From: Siphonodentalium dalli
Taxonomy: Eukaryota > Mollusca > Scaphopoda > Gadilida > Siphonodentaliidae
Length of the DNA stretch: 64,000 bases
Assembly (NCBI GenBank): GCA_032622095.1
Contig: CP136069.1
Location: 168,074,394-168,138,393, forward strand
Direction: 5' to 3'
In this document: positions 35,000-46,200 of the stretch, piece by piece
Numbering within the stretch: the stretch's first letter is position 1
How the letters are laid out: each line of letters opens with the position of its first letter
Notes under the pieces: model-generated
What the model was told of the DNA's origin: nothing
Seen by the model: only the letters and a program-made list of their open reading frames with translations
Databases searched by the model: none
Program-made: the position numbers and the translations under genes

Positions 35000-35830
35000 A
35001 TTGGGCCTCCGTACCAAACCTATTTTACCCCCAACAAACTCTTGTTTAGCACATGTACCCGTCATTAAGCGCATCCCCGAAGAAAAGCCCAGTATTGTTT
35101 TTTACCCTAAATAAAACATGGGGTGGTCTTCGTAGATAAGCCCAGCCCCAATTTTGCGCATTTTGGAAGGTGAATACAACCACGTCTTGCGGTCCTGTAG
35201 AATAGGAGAAATACTCAAGCACATATGTGCTTTTATTGTTTTTTTCAGTTGTTTTTCTTAAAACATAATCATGTATAATACACTTGTGTTAATTTTGATG
35301 TGAATTATACACATCTTATTCTGTTCTTAGTTGTTGGATCTATCAAAGAGGTATCAACTCAAAACAATCAAACGATGTGTCACTTACTGCTCACCTGCAT
35401 CTCACTGTTGTGTTTTTTTTATTAGAATTAGCTTGATTAATAAGCATTAGTGTAACAAAATTAACTTGTGAACTAACCATACAACCCTATTGTGTTTACA
35501 AATTAATCTCAACATTTGCAACCTTAATCAGTTTGATCCCAAATGTATCTCTCTATCACTGTTTCTGGTTATTATCATGTGATTTTATCTTCTTAATAAT
35601 ATAAATAAAACACATTATTTATATCTTTTTTCAACACAAAACATGGTATTGGTATAAATATGATGGTATGTTGGCACCTGAAGGCTAACTGAATTTCTGC
35701 ACGGGGGTGGGGGGACGGTCCTCGTGAGTAAGCCCAATACCCACTTTTTGAACAAAAACGTGCACGAGCCGCCCCGGCCTTACTGACGGCTATATACAGT
35801 ATTAAAATGGGTTGATTTCGCAGTAATTTG
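35000..35830. repeat. Dispersed repeat, inverted relative of 41390-41825
   Basis: 'CAAGCACATATGTGCTTTT', 'TGTTTCTGGTTATTATCATG' and 'GGGCTTATCTACG'-type blocks recur in the opposite orientation at 41390-41825. Both end in TATATACAGTAT-like sequence. The 148-codon minus ORF at 35593 spans this repeat and the next and is not supported as a gene. Confidence 0.55.
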
Positions 35831-35859
35831 TTACAGTGTTGACCTTTAGATGCTTTGTT

Positions 35860-36985
35860 TTTTTGGTAGTGATGGTCAATGGTGTCTACGAAATTTAAGT
35901 AGACATGGAAATTATCCCAGGACGAAAATACAAACAATATCAGCGATATTTTAAGCATTGAAGTGATATTTTGGTTAAATCGATGAGTTGCCAAGTTGAA
36001 ATTTCGCGATTCAGTTGAAGGAACTGTATTAGCCAACACCCGTCTTTCAGAGATGTAGAGAAAAGAGTGTCATTTAGAGATGTGTGTTGATCGTGTATTA
36101 ATCATAACAGCACACGTGTGTTACTGGCCGAGACTTTATGACGCGCGTGCGATCACGAAATTATACCTCGTAGGGTAATTCACTGATTGTCCTATCTTTT
36201 CGCAATTGCACTCGTCCGATAACCTGACGATAGTAACACATTCATGCAGTTTTGTGTACATATTTCATACCAACGTGTCATATTGATATAGTGGCAAATG
36301 CGTCCATGTGCATGCGACATGCGATGTGGCAAGAGTCTGCAAAGTTGTAAGTCTGGCTATTTCTTAATTTCACAATGCATTCTAGGCAAGCTATCATTAC
36401 GCCTTTGCACTTGTCCGATAAAGTGACGACATGAACACATACATGCGGTTTTGTATATGTATTTCACACCAAGCATCTGGTATTGATATAGTGGCAAGTG
36501 CGTCCATATGCATGCGAACATACAATATCGCAATAATGTGTTTGTCCGTTAATGTTTTCAATCATGGCTATATCTAAATTTCACAATGCGTTCCAAAGTA
36601 GGGATCTGTCGACATTCCGGAAGGGATATTAATATGGTTGCGACATTGATCAACGCATCCTAGACTACAAACATGATTGATTTATTGAAAAAATAAAACA
36701 ATACAGTCTTAGTTTTGACATAGCAGTAATTGGGTGCAATGTCTTCGATGCTACCTGGCATGACTCCCATGAGTTTTTGTGCAGATGGTGTTTAAAGGCT
36801 ATCAAATTTAAGCAGATATGGCAATTATTGCAAGAAAATTACAACAAATTTCGCTAAAATGCTTAAGATTCCCATGGTTTGTCGTTAAATCTATGAGTCT
36901 TGAAATTGAAATTTTGCGTCTTCATTGCAGAAACAGCGTTAGCCAACACCAATTTTGGAAGTTTGAAGAGACAACAGCGGAGTGG
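35860..36985. repeat. Diverged copies of the 1-kb repeat family
   Basis: Blocks shared with 10530-11240 and 9300-9545 include 'ATTGATATAGTGGCAAGTGCGTCC', 'TTGATCAACGCATC', 'TTTTGACATAGCAGTAATTGGG' and 'AAATCTATGAGT'. At least two partial units are in tandem here (36190-36400 and 36405-36600). Confidence 0.6.
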
Positions 36986-37607
36986 GGCGGGCAGTTATAT
37001 GTTGGACATGAATGGAAAAGTAACGAATCGATTCACTACACCAGCAACACTTTGCGATCGGTATGTATCCATGGGTTATTTCATGGTTGTGCGTTCCTTT
37101 GTGATACAAATGTAATAAGAGATACACCCATACAAACATATAATGTAAACCTATTTTGAGAAATGCGAGTGCAATGAACATAGTAATTTTATTTGACACG
37201 GAGTAGATAATCGTTTCTGCTCATCTCAAACCACAACACTTAGTCTACAATTGTCTATTATGATGAACTAACAGCTGATATACCCCACCCATACGTGTAT
37301 CTGGACTATACTACGACGTGCTATTTGCACGATTATTTTTGATTATTGTAGAATATTCACATACCTCAAATTACAGTCATAAAAGGTGAGGATTTCTCGA
37401 ATATAACCGAGCCGAGTACAACTCAGTGAAACATAGTTGGGAAAAAACGATTTATCAATTTGTGCGCCCCTTTCAATTTCTGACATGGATTCTGCCACTG
37501 TTATGTATCACTTAACCACAACATAAGATTCACGATGTCATGAAGATGACTGTATTTATGAGTTTGGTAGAAATTGGCGACAAATCAATTATTTTTATAT
37601 ACATTTT
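36986..37607. other. Intergenic DNA, nothing recognised
   Basis: No supported feature. The 113-codon ORF beginning at 36818 starts within the repeat and has no recognisable motif. Confidence 0.35.
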
Positions 37608-38420
37608 GGCGCCCCTTCCCAGCTCTCATCCCTGACCAGAACGGCGCTCTTTTAGCTCTCATCCCTGACCCGAGCTACGCCCCTTCCAATCTATCATCCA
37701 AGACCCGAGCGGCGCCCCCTACCCATCTCTCATCTCTGACCCGACCTGTGCCACTTTCCATCTCTCATCCCTGACCCGAGCGGCGCCCCCTACCCATCTC
37801 TCATCTCTGACCCGACCGGTGCCCCTTCCCAGCTCTCATCCATGACCCGAGCTGCGCCCCTTCCCAGCTCTCTTCCCTGACCCGAGCTGCGCCCTTCCAA
37901 TCTATCAACCCTGACCCGAGCGGCGTCCCTTCCCAGCTCTCATTCCTGACCCGACCTGTGCCACTTTCCATCTCTCATCCCTGACCCGAGCGGCGCCCCC
38001 TACCCATATCTCATCTCTGACCCGAGCGGCGCCCCTTCCCAGCTCTCATCCATGACCCGAGCTGCGCCCCTTCCCAGCTATCATCCCTGACCCGAGCGGC
38101 ACCCCTTTTCATGTCTCATCCCTGACCCGAGCGGCGTCCCTTCCCAGCTCTCATCCCTGACCCGAGCGGCACCCCTTTTCGGGTCTCATCCCTGACCCGA
38201 ACTGCGCCCCTTCCAGCTCTCATCCATGACCCGAGCTGCGCCCCTTTTCATGTCTCATCCCTGACCCGAGCAGCGCCAATTCCCAGCTCTCATCCCTGAC
38301 CCGAGCGGCACCCCTTTTCATGTCTCATCCCTGACCCGAGCAGCGCCCATTCCCAGCTCTCATCCATGGACGAATGGCGCCCCTTCACAGCTCTCACCCC
38401 TCACCAGAGCGACGCCACTT
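37608..38420. repeat. 35-bp GC-rich minisatellite, about 23 copies
   Basis: The unit is close to GCGCCCCTTCCCAGCTCTCATCCCTGACCCGAGCG, varying as GCCCCCTACCCATC or CCCCTTTTCATG. Variants alternate in blocks, which suggests unequal crossover. 35 bp is not a multiple of three and the longest frame is short, so it is not coding. Its GC content stands out from the surroundings. Confidence 0.9.
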
Positions 38421-39147
38421 CGATATCTTGATGATTCCCCACATATACCATGGATATAATTATATACAAGTTTGAAGAAAATCAGCGACAAATTCTACAA
38501 GAAAACAAAGATGCATCCATCAGATCGCCCATGAACTATTTTACAAGATTTAATCACGGATATTTGGAAAGTATTACATATTTAATATGAACATAAGCTA
38601 GCTTAATTAACGAACCTAAGCTGAACAACATGGGTGCCCGTTTGGTGGGGTGGGGCGATTAACTATTCATGTGGTCATTCAACCAGTAAAACTGATGTTG
38701 TGACATGGCATAGCGGCTGAAATGACGATAAACCTTTATCAACCGACCAACATGGATGTTCCCGTGGCTTCAATCTCACATGATTGAATCATTTTGTAAC
38801 TGGTACCTCAAGTTCATAAAGTTAGAAATATTCTAAATGTGGCCATTTGTTGGTCTACTTACAACAGATTTTCCACTGAATACCAAAGTTAGGGGGGGTC
38901 AGAACCAGAACCCCTCCCACCAATTATGTGGTTCTAAACTCAGCTCATAAATCACCATCTACAAGTACATGTACATCTATCAGGACTATGAGTTCGAACT
39001 CCGTAAAATAACAGAAGCTAAGAAACTGGTGTGAATTAAACTGTGACGGGGTCTCAAGCATGTCTACCCCTGCACATCAGAAAAATGCCATTAACCTTAT
39101 CATGACTAGAGCTCAATGAAATTTTGCGAAAAAACTTGGTCCAATGC
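38421..39147. other. Intergenic DNA with a SINE-like tail
   Basis: A 'GGCATAGCGGCTGAAATGACGATAAACC' segment at about 38705-38755 resembles the SINE-like tail at 10790. Otherwise unassigned. Confidence 0.3.
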
Positions 39148-39296
39148 ACACTTATATATATGGGAGTCTCCCATTGGGAGCCTCGCGTATATAAGAAAAG
39201 ACATTGGCCTAACAACATTTGCCTTAACATTGTAAACCAGTGAACTTTTATACGCGAGGCTCACCATGAGAGACATGCATATATTTATACATGTAT
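39148..39296. mobile_element. Small inverted-repeat element
   Basis: 'GAGCCTCGCGTATATAAG' (39178-39197) and 'TTTTATACGCGAGGCTC' (39246-39262) are the inner part of ~45-bp inverted arms enclosing about 50 bp. It is MITE-like; no target duplication was defined. Confidence 0.5.
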
Positions 39297-39759
39297 ATGA
39301 GTGTGCACAGGCACATTATCTTTAATGCTGCACCAGTATGAAAGGGTTAAATGGCAAAAGTAGCTTGAGGATGGATGTGATCCATAATATCGCAGGTCAA
39401 TTCAACCAGTCCCACACGATTTCATATTCAAGTGCTTGTGTACTAATTTATAGCACAAACTCATACCGGTATTTCAGTCGCCAGTTGATATAAATACATG
39501 ATTTTCAAATTTGTCAATAATTCATAATTTCACTCACCTTGCAGTGTGTAGACTGTAGTGACTAGTGTTGTTATATATTCTGTCATATTTTCACAATAAA
39601 AGGTAAACTACCGCCAGGAATGAAATCAAATTGCAATTCAATATTCATAATTCTCATGTGCAGTAGCAGTAATTGAAATACATACAACTGATAAGATATC
39701 ACTTTAGGCAAATGCTTTAGGATTTCTACAGCAAGTCCAGCTGGTCGTCCTTAAATTAC

Positions 39760-40485
39760 TCGTTCTCATCTAGATGTCAATGTCAACAGCCATGACAAAT
39801 CTCATAATGATCCAACCAAAGGTACTACGACCTGTAGCCCATGCCAAAGGATTTAGTCATGCAGAGTAAAATTCAAGATGGCTGCTGGCGGCCATGTTTT
39901 TTTTGCCGAACGACCCCCAAAATGACTCGTTCCCATCTACATGTCAATATTAACATCGATGATAAATTTCATGATGATCAGACAAACAGTACTACCTGTA
40001 GCCCGTGCTAATGAATTGAAATTTGAAATTCAAGATGGCCGCTGGCGGCCATGTTTTTTGGCCCAATGACCCCAAAATGGCTACATGTCAATATTAACAT
40101 CGATGACAAATTTCATGAAGATCCGACCAAAGCTACGACCTGTAGCCCATGCAGAAGGATTTAGTCATGCAAAGAGTAAAATCCAAGATGGCTGCTGGCG
40201 GCCATATTTTTTGGCCGAACGACCCCAAAATGACTCGTTCCCATCTCCAGTTACAACATCGATGACAAATTTCATGATGATCAGACGAACAGTACGACTT
40301 GTAGCCTGTGCTAATGGATTGAAATTTTAAATTCAAGATGGCCGCTTGCGGCCATGTTTTTTTTCCGAATGACCCCAAAGTGACTCGTTCCCATCTACAT
40401 GTACATGTCAATGTCAACAGGCATGACAAATTTCATAATGATCCGACCAAAGGTACGACCTGTAGCCAGTGCTAAAGGAAATTGT
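39760..40485. repeat. ~155-bp tandem repeat with YY1-like palindrome
   Basis: Four units contain CAAGATGGCCGCTGGCGGCC (or close variants) then ATGTTTTTTGGCCGAA and 'ATGACTCGTTCCCATCTACA', 'ATGACAAATTTCATGATGAT'. AAGATGGC/GCCAT words point outward from a shared palindrome. A related array is at 47820-48360, and the same block lies inside both oligo-G MITEs. Confidence 0.8.
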
Positions 40486-41251
40486 TGACGAGTCACGCAC
40501 ACACACACGGATGACGGATACCAAGCCATGGCAAATAGCTCAAACTTTACAAAGTAAAGTTGAGCTAAAAATGTAGGAATAAAAGCTCGGACAAAATTAT
40601 ACATTTTGCAAAGATTTTCTAAGTCGAAAAATGGGGATGTAACGCCACCATAAAAAGTCTGACAGATGTCATAATCGCAGGTCCCCATGTTGTTGATGTC
40701 TGTGTCAACTTCCACGGAATATGATCACAAAAACAGCTGAGAAAAACTCCAGACAAATTTATGTCCACAGACAAGCTGATTGGAGTATAAACCCCCTTAT
40801 CCACAACCGCGTTGCAGGGGTATAATTAATGGACAAAACATTTCCCCCCAACCTGTGATATCACTGCGACATAAGACAACAAAATCCAATAATAAAGACA
40901 TCCACAGCCAGAGGTCAGAGTAGATTTTGTATAGCATTCCCTACCAATAAATCTTTTTCCATTGTAAATTGCTTTGCAGAAATTGGAAAACGCATCACAA
41001 ATTGCGATGCGAATCCAGTTACATGGATATAGAGCATGTTTGTTATGGACGCTACACAAAGTCCAGTAAAGGGCCATAACTCTGAGAAAAAGTGTGAACA
41101 AAACTGAAATTGGAATTCCCAGTTTTGAGCTGTGTTGTGAAATGTTAGTTATGGATAGACAGAATGACAAACCGAAAGGAAAGACAGACTGAGGTACATG
41201 TACATGGATCACTATATATACCCCTAATCCTTAGTACGGGTACATGTACAA

Positions 41252-41317
41252 CTGTACATACTGTATACATGTACTGTACATACTGTATACATGTACTGTA
41301 CATACTGTATACATGTA
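41252..41317. repeat. 22-bp tandem repeat, three exact units
   Basis: CTGTACATACTGTATACATG plus TA, repeated three times, made of interlocking TGTACA and GTATAC palindromes. It causes the overlapping ORFs on both strands. Confidence 0.85.
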
Positions 41318-41389
41318 CATGTACACCAATCAGTAAGCCTGGGGGGGGCGAGCTTGTGCTTGTACATGTATTTACTCATAAAGTAGGTA

Positions 41390-41816
41390 CTGGGCTTACT
41401 CACAAGGCCCCCTCCCCTTTGCAAACATTGAGTTAGCCTTCAGGTGCTGACATACCGTCATGTTTTATATCATTACCATATTTTGGTACTGAAAAAGATA
41501 ATAATGTGTTTTATTTATATCAATAGTGTTTTATTTATATCAATAACAAGATAAAATCACATGATAATGACCAGAAACAGTGACAAGACAGTTCAGCTTC
41601 TATACATTTGGGATACAAAAAAGCACAGATGTGCTTGAGTACATGTATCTTCTCCTACAGGGTACCTGTATTCTACAGGATAGAAAGACATGATTGTATT
41701 CACCTTCCAAATGCTCAACAATGGGGGTGGGCTAAACTGGGCTTATCTACCGATACGAGGAGACTGGGTTTATCCTCGAGGATGGGCTTACTAACGGTTG
41801 TATACAGTAATATTAA
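41390..41816. repeat. Dispersed repeat, inverted relative of 35000-35830
   Basis: Shares 'CATGATAATGACCAGAAACAG' and 'AGCACAGATGTGCTTGAGTA'-type blocks, in reverse, with 35000-35830. It also holds a 21-bp tandem duplication of GTGTTTTATTTATATCAATA at about 41506-41546. Confidence 0.55.
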
Positions 41817-43263
41817 GGCCAAAGTAAAAAGAAACTATGTTTCCGTACATCGACCGACCCTAAAAATAACCTGCCGACCCTAAACTTATTGATATTTTGA
41901 GGAAAAAGTCAAAATTTTCTAAAATTTACTGTTTTTACCACTAATGCTCATAAATATTGATGACCTTTAGTGTGCAAAACACATGGTTTCTAACATATCC
42001 CTGTGAAAAGTTACCATGAATTGACAGCTGTCTCAAAGGCCCCAGGTGTGTGATGGGTTGTGGATTGATGGGCATACATTTTGCAATTTTAATTTCCTGA
42101 GTGTATCTCGGACTACATGTATCTCCTGCCTGCTTTATGTCTTGTTTGGGACTTATGGAACACTATCAACAGACATGGTGCGTGTGTATCTGTATATATA
42201 CATGTATAGAGGTTATCACCACATATGTTAGGGGTATAAAATGTAGCTACTGTCTCCAAAAACCAGGCATGCTCGGTGGTCGTACTGGCTACCCCCAGAC
42301 AATGGGATGTAGTCGTTACAATACAAGTACGGTATAATGGCGGTATTATTGGTAAAATTCTTATAAAAAGTTAGTGACATCAATTTCCTACCAAGTTTAT
42401 AGCCAAATTTATGAAAATGTGCTACATGTATGTCATGTACATGTACATGTATGTGAATAATAAAAAACATACCTAAGCATGAAATTTGATTTTTTTATCA
42501 ATCTTAATGTATATTTCCACTGTGTTGATCAAATAATACTTTCCCCACAACACGGGTTGGCATTTTATGTTACTTCGGTCGAGGTAGTTCAATATTTCTG
42601 CAGCTGGATAAAAAATATCAAAATAAAATTAAAAAAAAAAATTCCCTACCTACAGGGTTACCGTACCTACCAGGGGGGGGGGGGGGGGGGGGGGGGGGGT
42701 CGGAAAATAAATTCAGGCACGTATGGCATTTTTCCACCGCCAATTTTTTTTCCGTTTTCGGCAGTTTTTTCCGACCATTTTTTTACACCCATCCCCCTTT
42801 TAACACTAAAACAGAGATTTGCGGGGGAAATTCACTGTAAACAGCTGTATATGAATTTCTGTGCATACTATTTATCATGGATGTTAACATGGACATGTAA
42901 ATAGGAATGAGTCATTTTTAGGTCATTCGGACAAAAAAATATGGCTGCCAGCGGCCATCTTGGATTTCTAAATTTGCAACAAAATACAACACGATAACTG
43001 CCTGCAGTCAGTTTACCAGTTAGAATTACATTATTTCTCGCATTCAAAGTGGTTTTGAAGCCCAACTCATTGCCAAAACACTAAAAAACAAGCAGGAAAT
43101 GTTTGTTTTAGTTGCGGAAAAAAATCGCTTTTTGGTGGCTTTGACCACCCACCCACCCCGGCATACGTGCCGAAATAATTTTTTTCACCCCGCCCCCCCC
43201 CCCTGTACCTACCCTAATTTTTTCGCGCCGTTACCGGAAACATACAATCTTTTTTCTTTGGCC
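41817..43263. mobile_element. Harbinger-like DNA element, interrupted
   Basis: GGCCAAAG followed by AAAAAGA and ATGTTTCCG on the left is mirrored by CGGAAACAT and CTTTGGCC on the right (inverted repeats of about 28 bp). TAA flanks both sides (41814-41816 and 43264-43266), fitting the 3-bp TWA duplications of PIF/Harbinger elements. It has no transposase. A hAT-like MITE (42672-43205) is inserted near the right end and is therefore younger. Confidence 0.6.
42672..43205. mobile_element. hAT-like MITE with oligo-G ends (copy 2)
   Basis: 534 bp, bounded by the exact 8-bp duplication TACCTACC (42664-42671 and 43206-43213). The left end has an uninterrupted run of 27 G (42673-42699), and the right end has C-runs. 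It is colinear with 11630-12179. The 141-codon ORF across its left end includes a glycine run made by the G-tract and is not a gene. Confidence 0.85.
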
Positions 43264-43545
43264 TAAACAGAATAGATCACTTGATTTAACTGATGACATG
43301 AACGATTCAATCAAGACAATCATGCTTGTACAACATCGCTGCCTCAAACTTGTTGTTGGCCATTATAAATAAATATTAGCCCCAGTACAAACCGTGGCAG
43401 AAAAAGTGTGTAAACAACAGATTATACCATAAGTACGGGTAAAGATCGCACAATCAGTAAAATACCCGAAGTGTCAAAAGTTGGCCGGATCGCAGGAGTG
43501 TCAAACTATCGACCAGTAACACACGACCAGTAACACACATACATG

Positions 43546-44426
43546 CAGGGTTGGTGATTTTTTAGATTTGTTTTAAATAAATCAAAAAAATTTATTTATT
43601 TGATTTAAATCCTATTTATTTGATTTAAATCGATTTTTTAGATTTTTTTTCTAATTGTTATGAAAATATGCAATTGTGCAATGTTTGATAAATGAAGGTT
43701 CTAACAGGTGTTGCTTATTATATCCAAGGCTGGATTAATCAAAATTCTATTATTATTTATTATTTTTTGTATAACTACATGTATCAAGCACAAATATCAC
43801 GGCAGTACAGATATAGCAACCATGTACTTTAATTGTGCATACACTGGGTCCATGTGAGTTCCAATGTTGTGATATCTGGATAGGTAGACCTGTGCTTAAA
43901 GATTTACTACTAAATTTTAGCTGAGAACTGAATATATTTTCAATCACCTTTGCTTCTCGGTGACTTGAGGACATACATGTAATCACACCATATACATGTA
44001 TCAAGTATGGACATTAGACAACTAGAGTAGTTTAGATGGCAGAGTATATGGTAGAATTACTCGGTTGGCATTTACATGTATGGCAATCAGAAAAGGAAAT
44101 TTAATAGTGTAATGAGGAGTGCTGAATCTGATTGTAGTTTAATACAAATTAGCAGAACAGGCTGTTGCAGGAGCAGTAATCACGGTACCGTGCAGTATGC
44201 CTGTTTCTCTCGGGTTGACAATTACTGCACATTTTCATATCTATTATCCAATTTTGTATATTGTTTAATCATAATCATGTTATAGTTAACAAAAAACCTT
44301 GTTAGATATTGCAAGTTCTTGACATTGTGCAATCATTTAAAAAAAATTGATTTAAATCAATGATTTTTTTTTAAATTATTGATTTAAATCTTGATTTAAA
44401 TCAATGATTTAAATCAGCCAACCCTG
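43546..44426. mobile_element. hAT-type MITE with GATTTAAAT arms
   Basis: The termini are CAGGGTTGG and CCAACCCTG, and an exact 8-bp duplication CATACATG lies on both sides (43538-43545 and 44427-44434), both hAT hallmarks. Both ends are filled with repeated GATTTAAATC words that can pair with each other. No transposase was found in the 881 bp. A widespread family of non-autonomous hAT elements has this architecture. Confidence 0.88.
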
Positions 44427-44587
44427 CATACATGGGTCCATAATGTTCAACAACTGTGTTGCCTCTCATGAATTATTTCACGTAACCAGTTCAATCGAGT
44501 GATTATTCTCTATGTAACCTACAATGTACATGTAGATATCAGGATATCAGATAGTATTTTTCCGCTAACGTTGTGAACAAATTATGG

Positions 44588-44690
44588 TGGGGAGGGGGGG
44601 GGGGGGGGGGGTTCGAAAAAAATTCCAGGTTGGTATGATAGGGTGGGTGGGTGTCTCTCGGGTCCGAAAAGCAGTTTTTTCCATGTACCA
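44588..44690. mobile_element. Partial oligo-G MITE end
   Basis: An 18-G run (44594-44611) followed by TTCGAAAAAAATTCCAGG and GGGTGGGTGGGTG resembles the inverted right end of the oligo-G MITEs. No second end or target duplication was found. Confidence 0.45.
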
Positions 44691-45309
44691 AATTTATTTT
44701 CCATTTCTGGTATTGAGTCTTATTTTGATGTGTTTTTGAACAGATACAATGTATAGTTACTAGAAATGCTATACTATATATATAGAGGTTATCAGAAGTT
44801 GGATCAGTGGCACAATGCCAACAATAACCCAAATTCAACTTGATAGAACAAGAAACTGTGCTATCGGAAAAATAAAATTTAATCAGGATTCCATCTACTG
44901 ATACAACAAAATAAGAATAACTATGCAGAACTCAGCTGAAAATAAGAAATAATATGAAAGCACACTTGATCATATGTGACATGGAAATAAAGATATACCG
45001 GTAATAAATATTAATGGAATAAAATAGACTTTTGACAAATTGACAACGTAAAACATAAAATCTTAACATATAAATTGAAGGCCAGCCGGGCCAGCTTGAA
45101 CAATTTCAAATTGTTTTCCAAGTCAATGTGGACCAGCTTGTAATGTTAATCACAAAACAAAGATTTTATCGTCACTGATATCGTGAGCAAAAAAGAAGTG
45201 AGATTGGGCTATCCATCCATATGTTATTCCCAATTATTACGAAGCCTATTACTTCAGGCAGTGGCTACCAGCCTGCCATTACACGCTATAACATGTTTCC
45301 TCAGTTATG
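44691..45309. other. Intergenic DNA, nothing recognised
   Basis: AT-rich, with no supported feature. Confidence 0.4.
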
Positions 45310-46200
45310 GGGGGCGGGGATGGGGTGGTGTCTTACCCCCCAACTTTGGTCAAAATTTTCAACAGTTGGAAATTACATACCTGCCAAAACATTAGTTGGA
45401 AATTTCACACCAACAATGTGTTGAAAATGTTCTTGTAGTTTGATTTTCAAACAATATAATGGGGGGAAGTAATTGTTTTTGGACCAATATTTGCATAATT
45501 TCCAATTTTTTGTCAAAATTTTGGACTGATATGGTCATCAGTTGGAAATTTTCCAACCTTATGAGGGTGATAGGTTGGAAATTTCCAACACTTGGAAAGC
45601 TTGTGTCCGGGTCCCTGTCCCTCCCATTTGGCCAGTCAAAACCTGCTAGTTAATTTAAGAAAACAATATTGTCATACATTTGGTTAACATTGTCATTGGA
45701 ATTGCCATCAGTTGGAAATTTTCCAACCTAAGTGGGTGTGTCAGGTTTGAAATTTCCAACTCTATAGGAAGGCTTGAGGCTAGTCTAGATGCTTAAGGAT
45801 TTTGCGATTTTCTTGTTCAGATTTCAAAATTTGTCCACACCGGGCCAAACCATGGTCGGACCGGTGTGCCATTGTCCCTCCCCTATGGCCAATGCGAAAT
45901 TGCCAATTAGTTTAAGAAAATAATCAACAATTTTACTACAGTGTACATATGGTCCAACTTGTGGACTGAAATGGTCATCGGTCGGAGAATTTTCCAACCT
46001 GAGGGGGAGCATGAGCCATGAGGTTTGAAATTTCCAACACTAGGAAAGCTTCAGTTGAGGCAAGTCTAGATGCTTGGATTTGTGATTTTCTTGTATAGTT
46101 TTCAAAATTTTCTCACACTGAGCCGAACAACCATGGGCAGCCGGCGTGTCCTGGTCTCTTGCCCGTAGCCGTGTGCATTTGTCTGGGGTTAGACCACTAG
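45310..46200. repeat. Tandem dispersed repeat with GTTGGAAATTTCCAAC palindromes
   Basis: At least three diverged units of roughly 180-290 bp carry 'CATCAGTTGGAAATTTTCC' and 'GGTTGGAAATTTCCAACAC' palindromes and 'GGCCAGTCAAAACC'. Related to 5420-5900. Confidence 0.65.

Noticed and set aside
35593-36039. 148-codon minus-strand ORF
   Set aside because: Spans the junction of two dispersed repeats and is not conserved in their other copies.
37574-37774. 66-codon ORF across the minisatellite
   Set aside because: The unit length is not a multiple of three and the frame closes after a few units; by-product of the repeat.
42479-42904. 141-codon ORF with a glycine run
   Set aside because: The glycines come from the 27-G tract and the frame crosses a MITE boundary.
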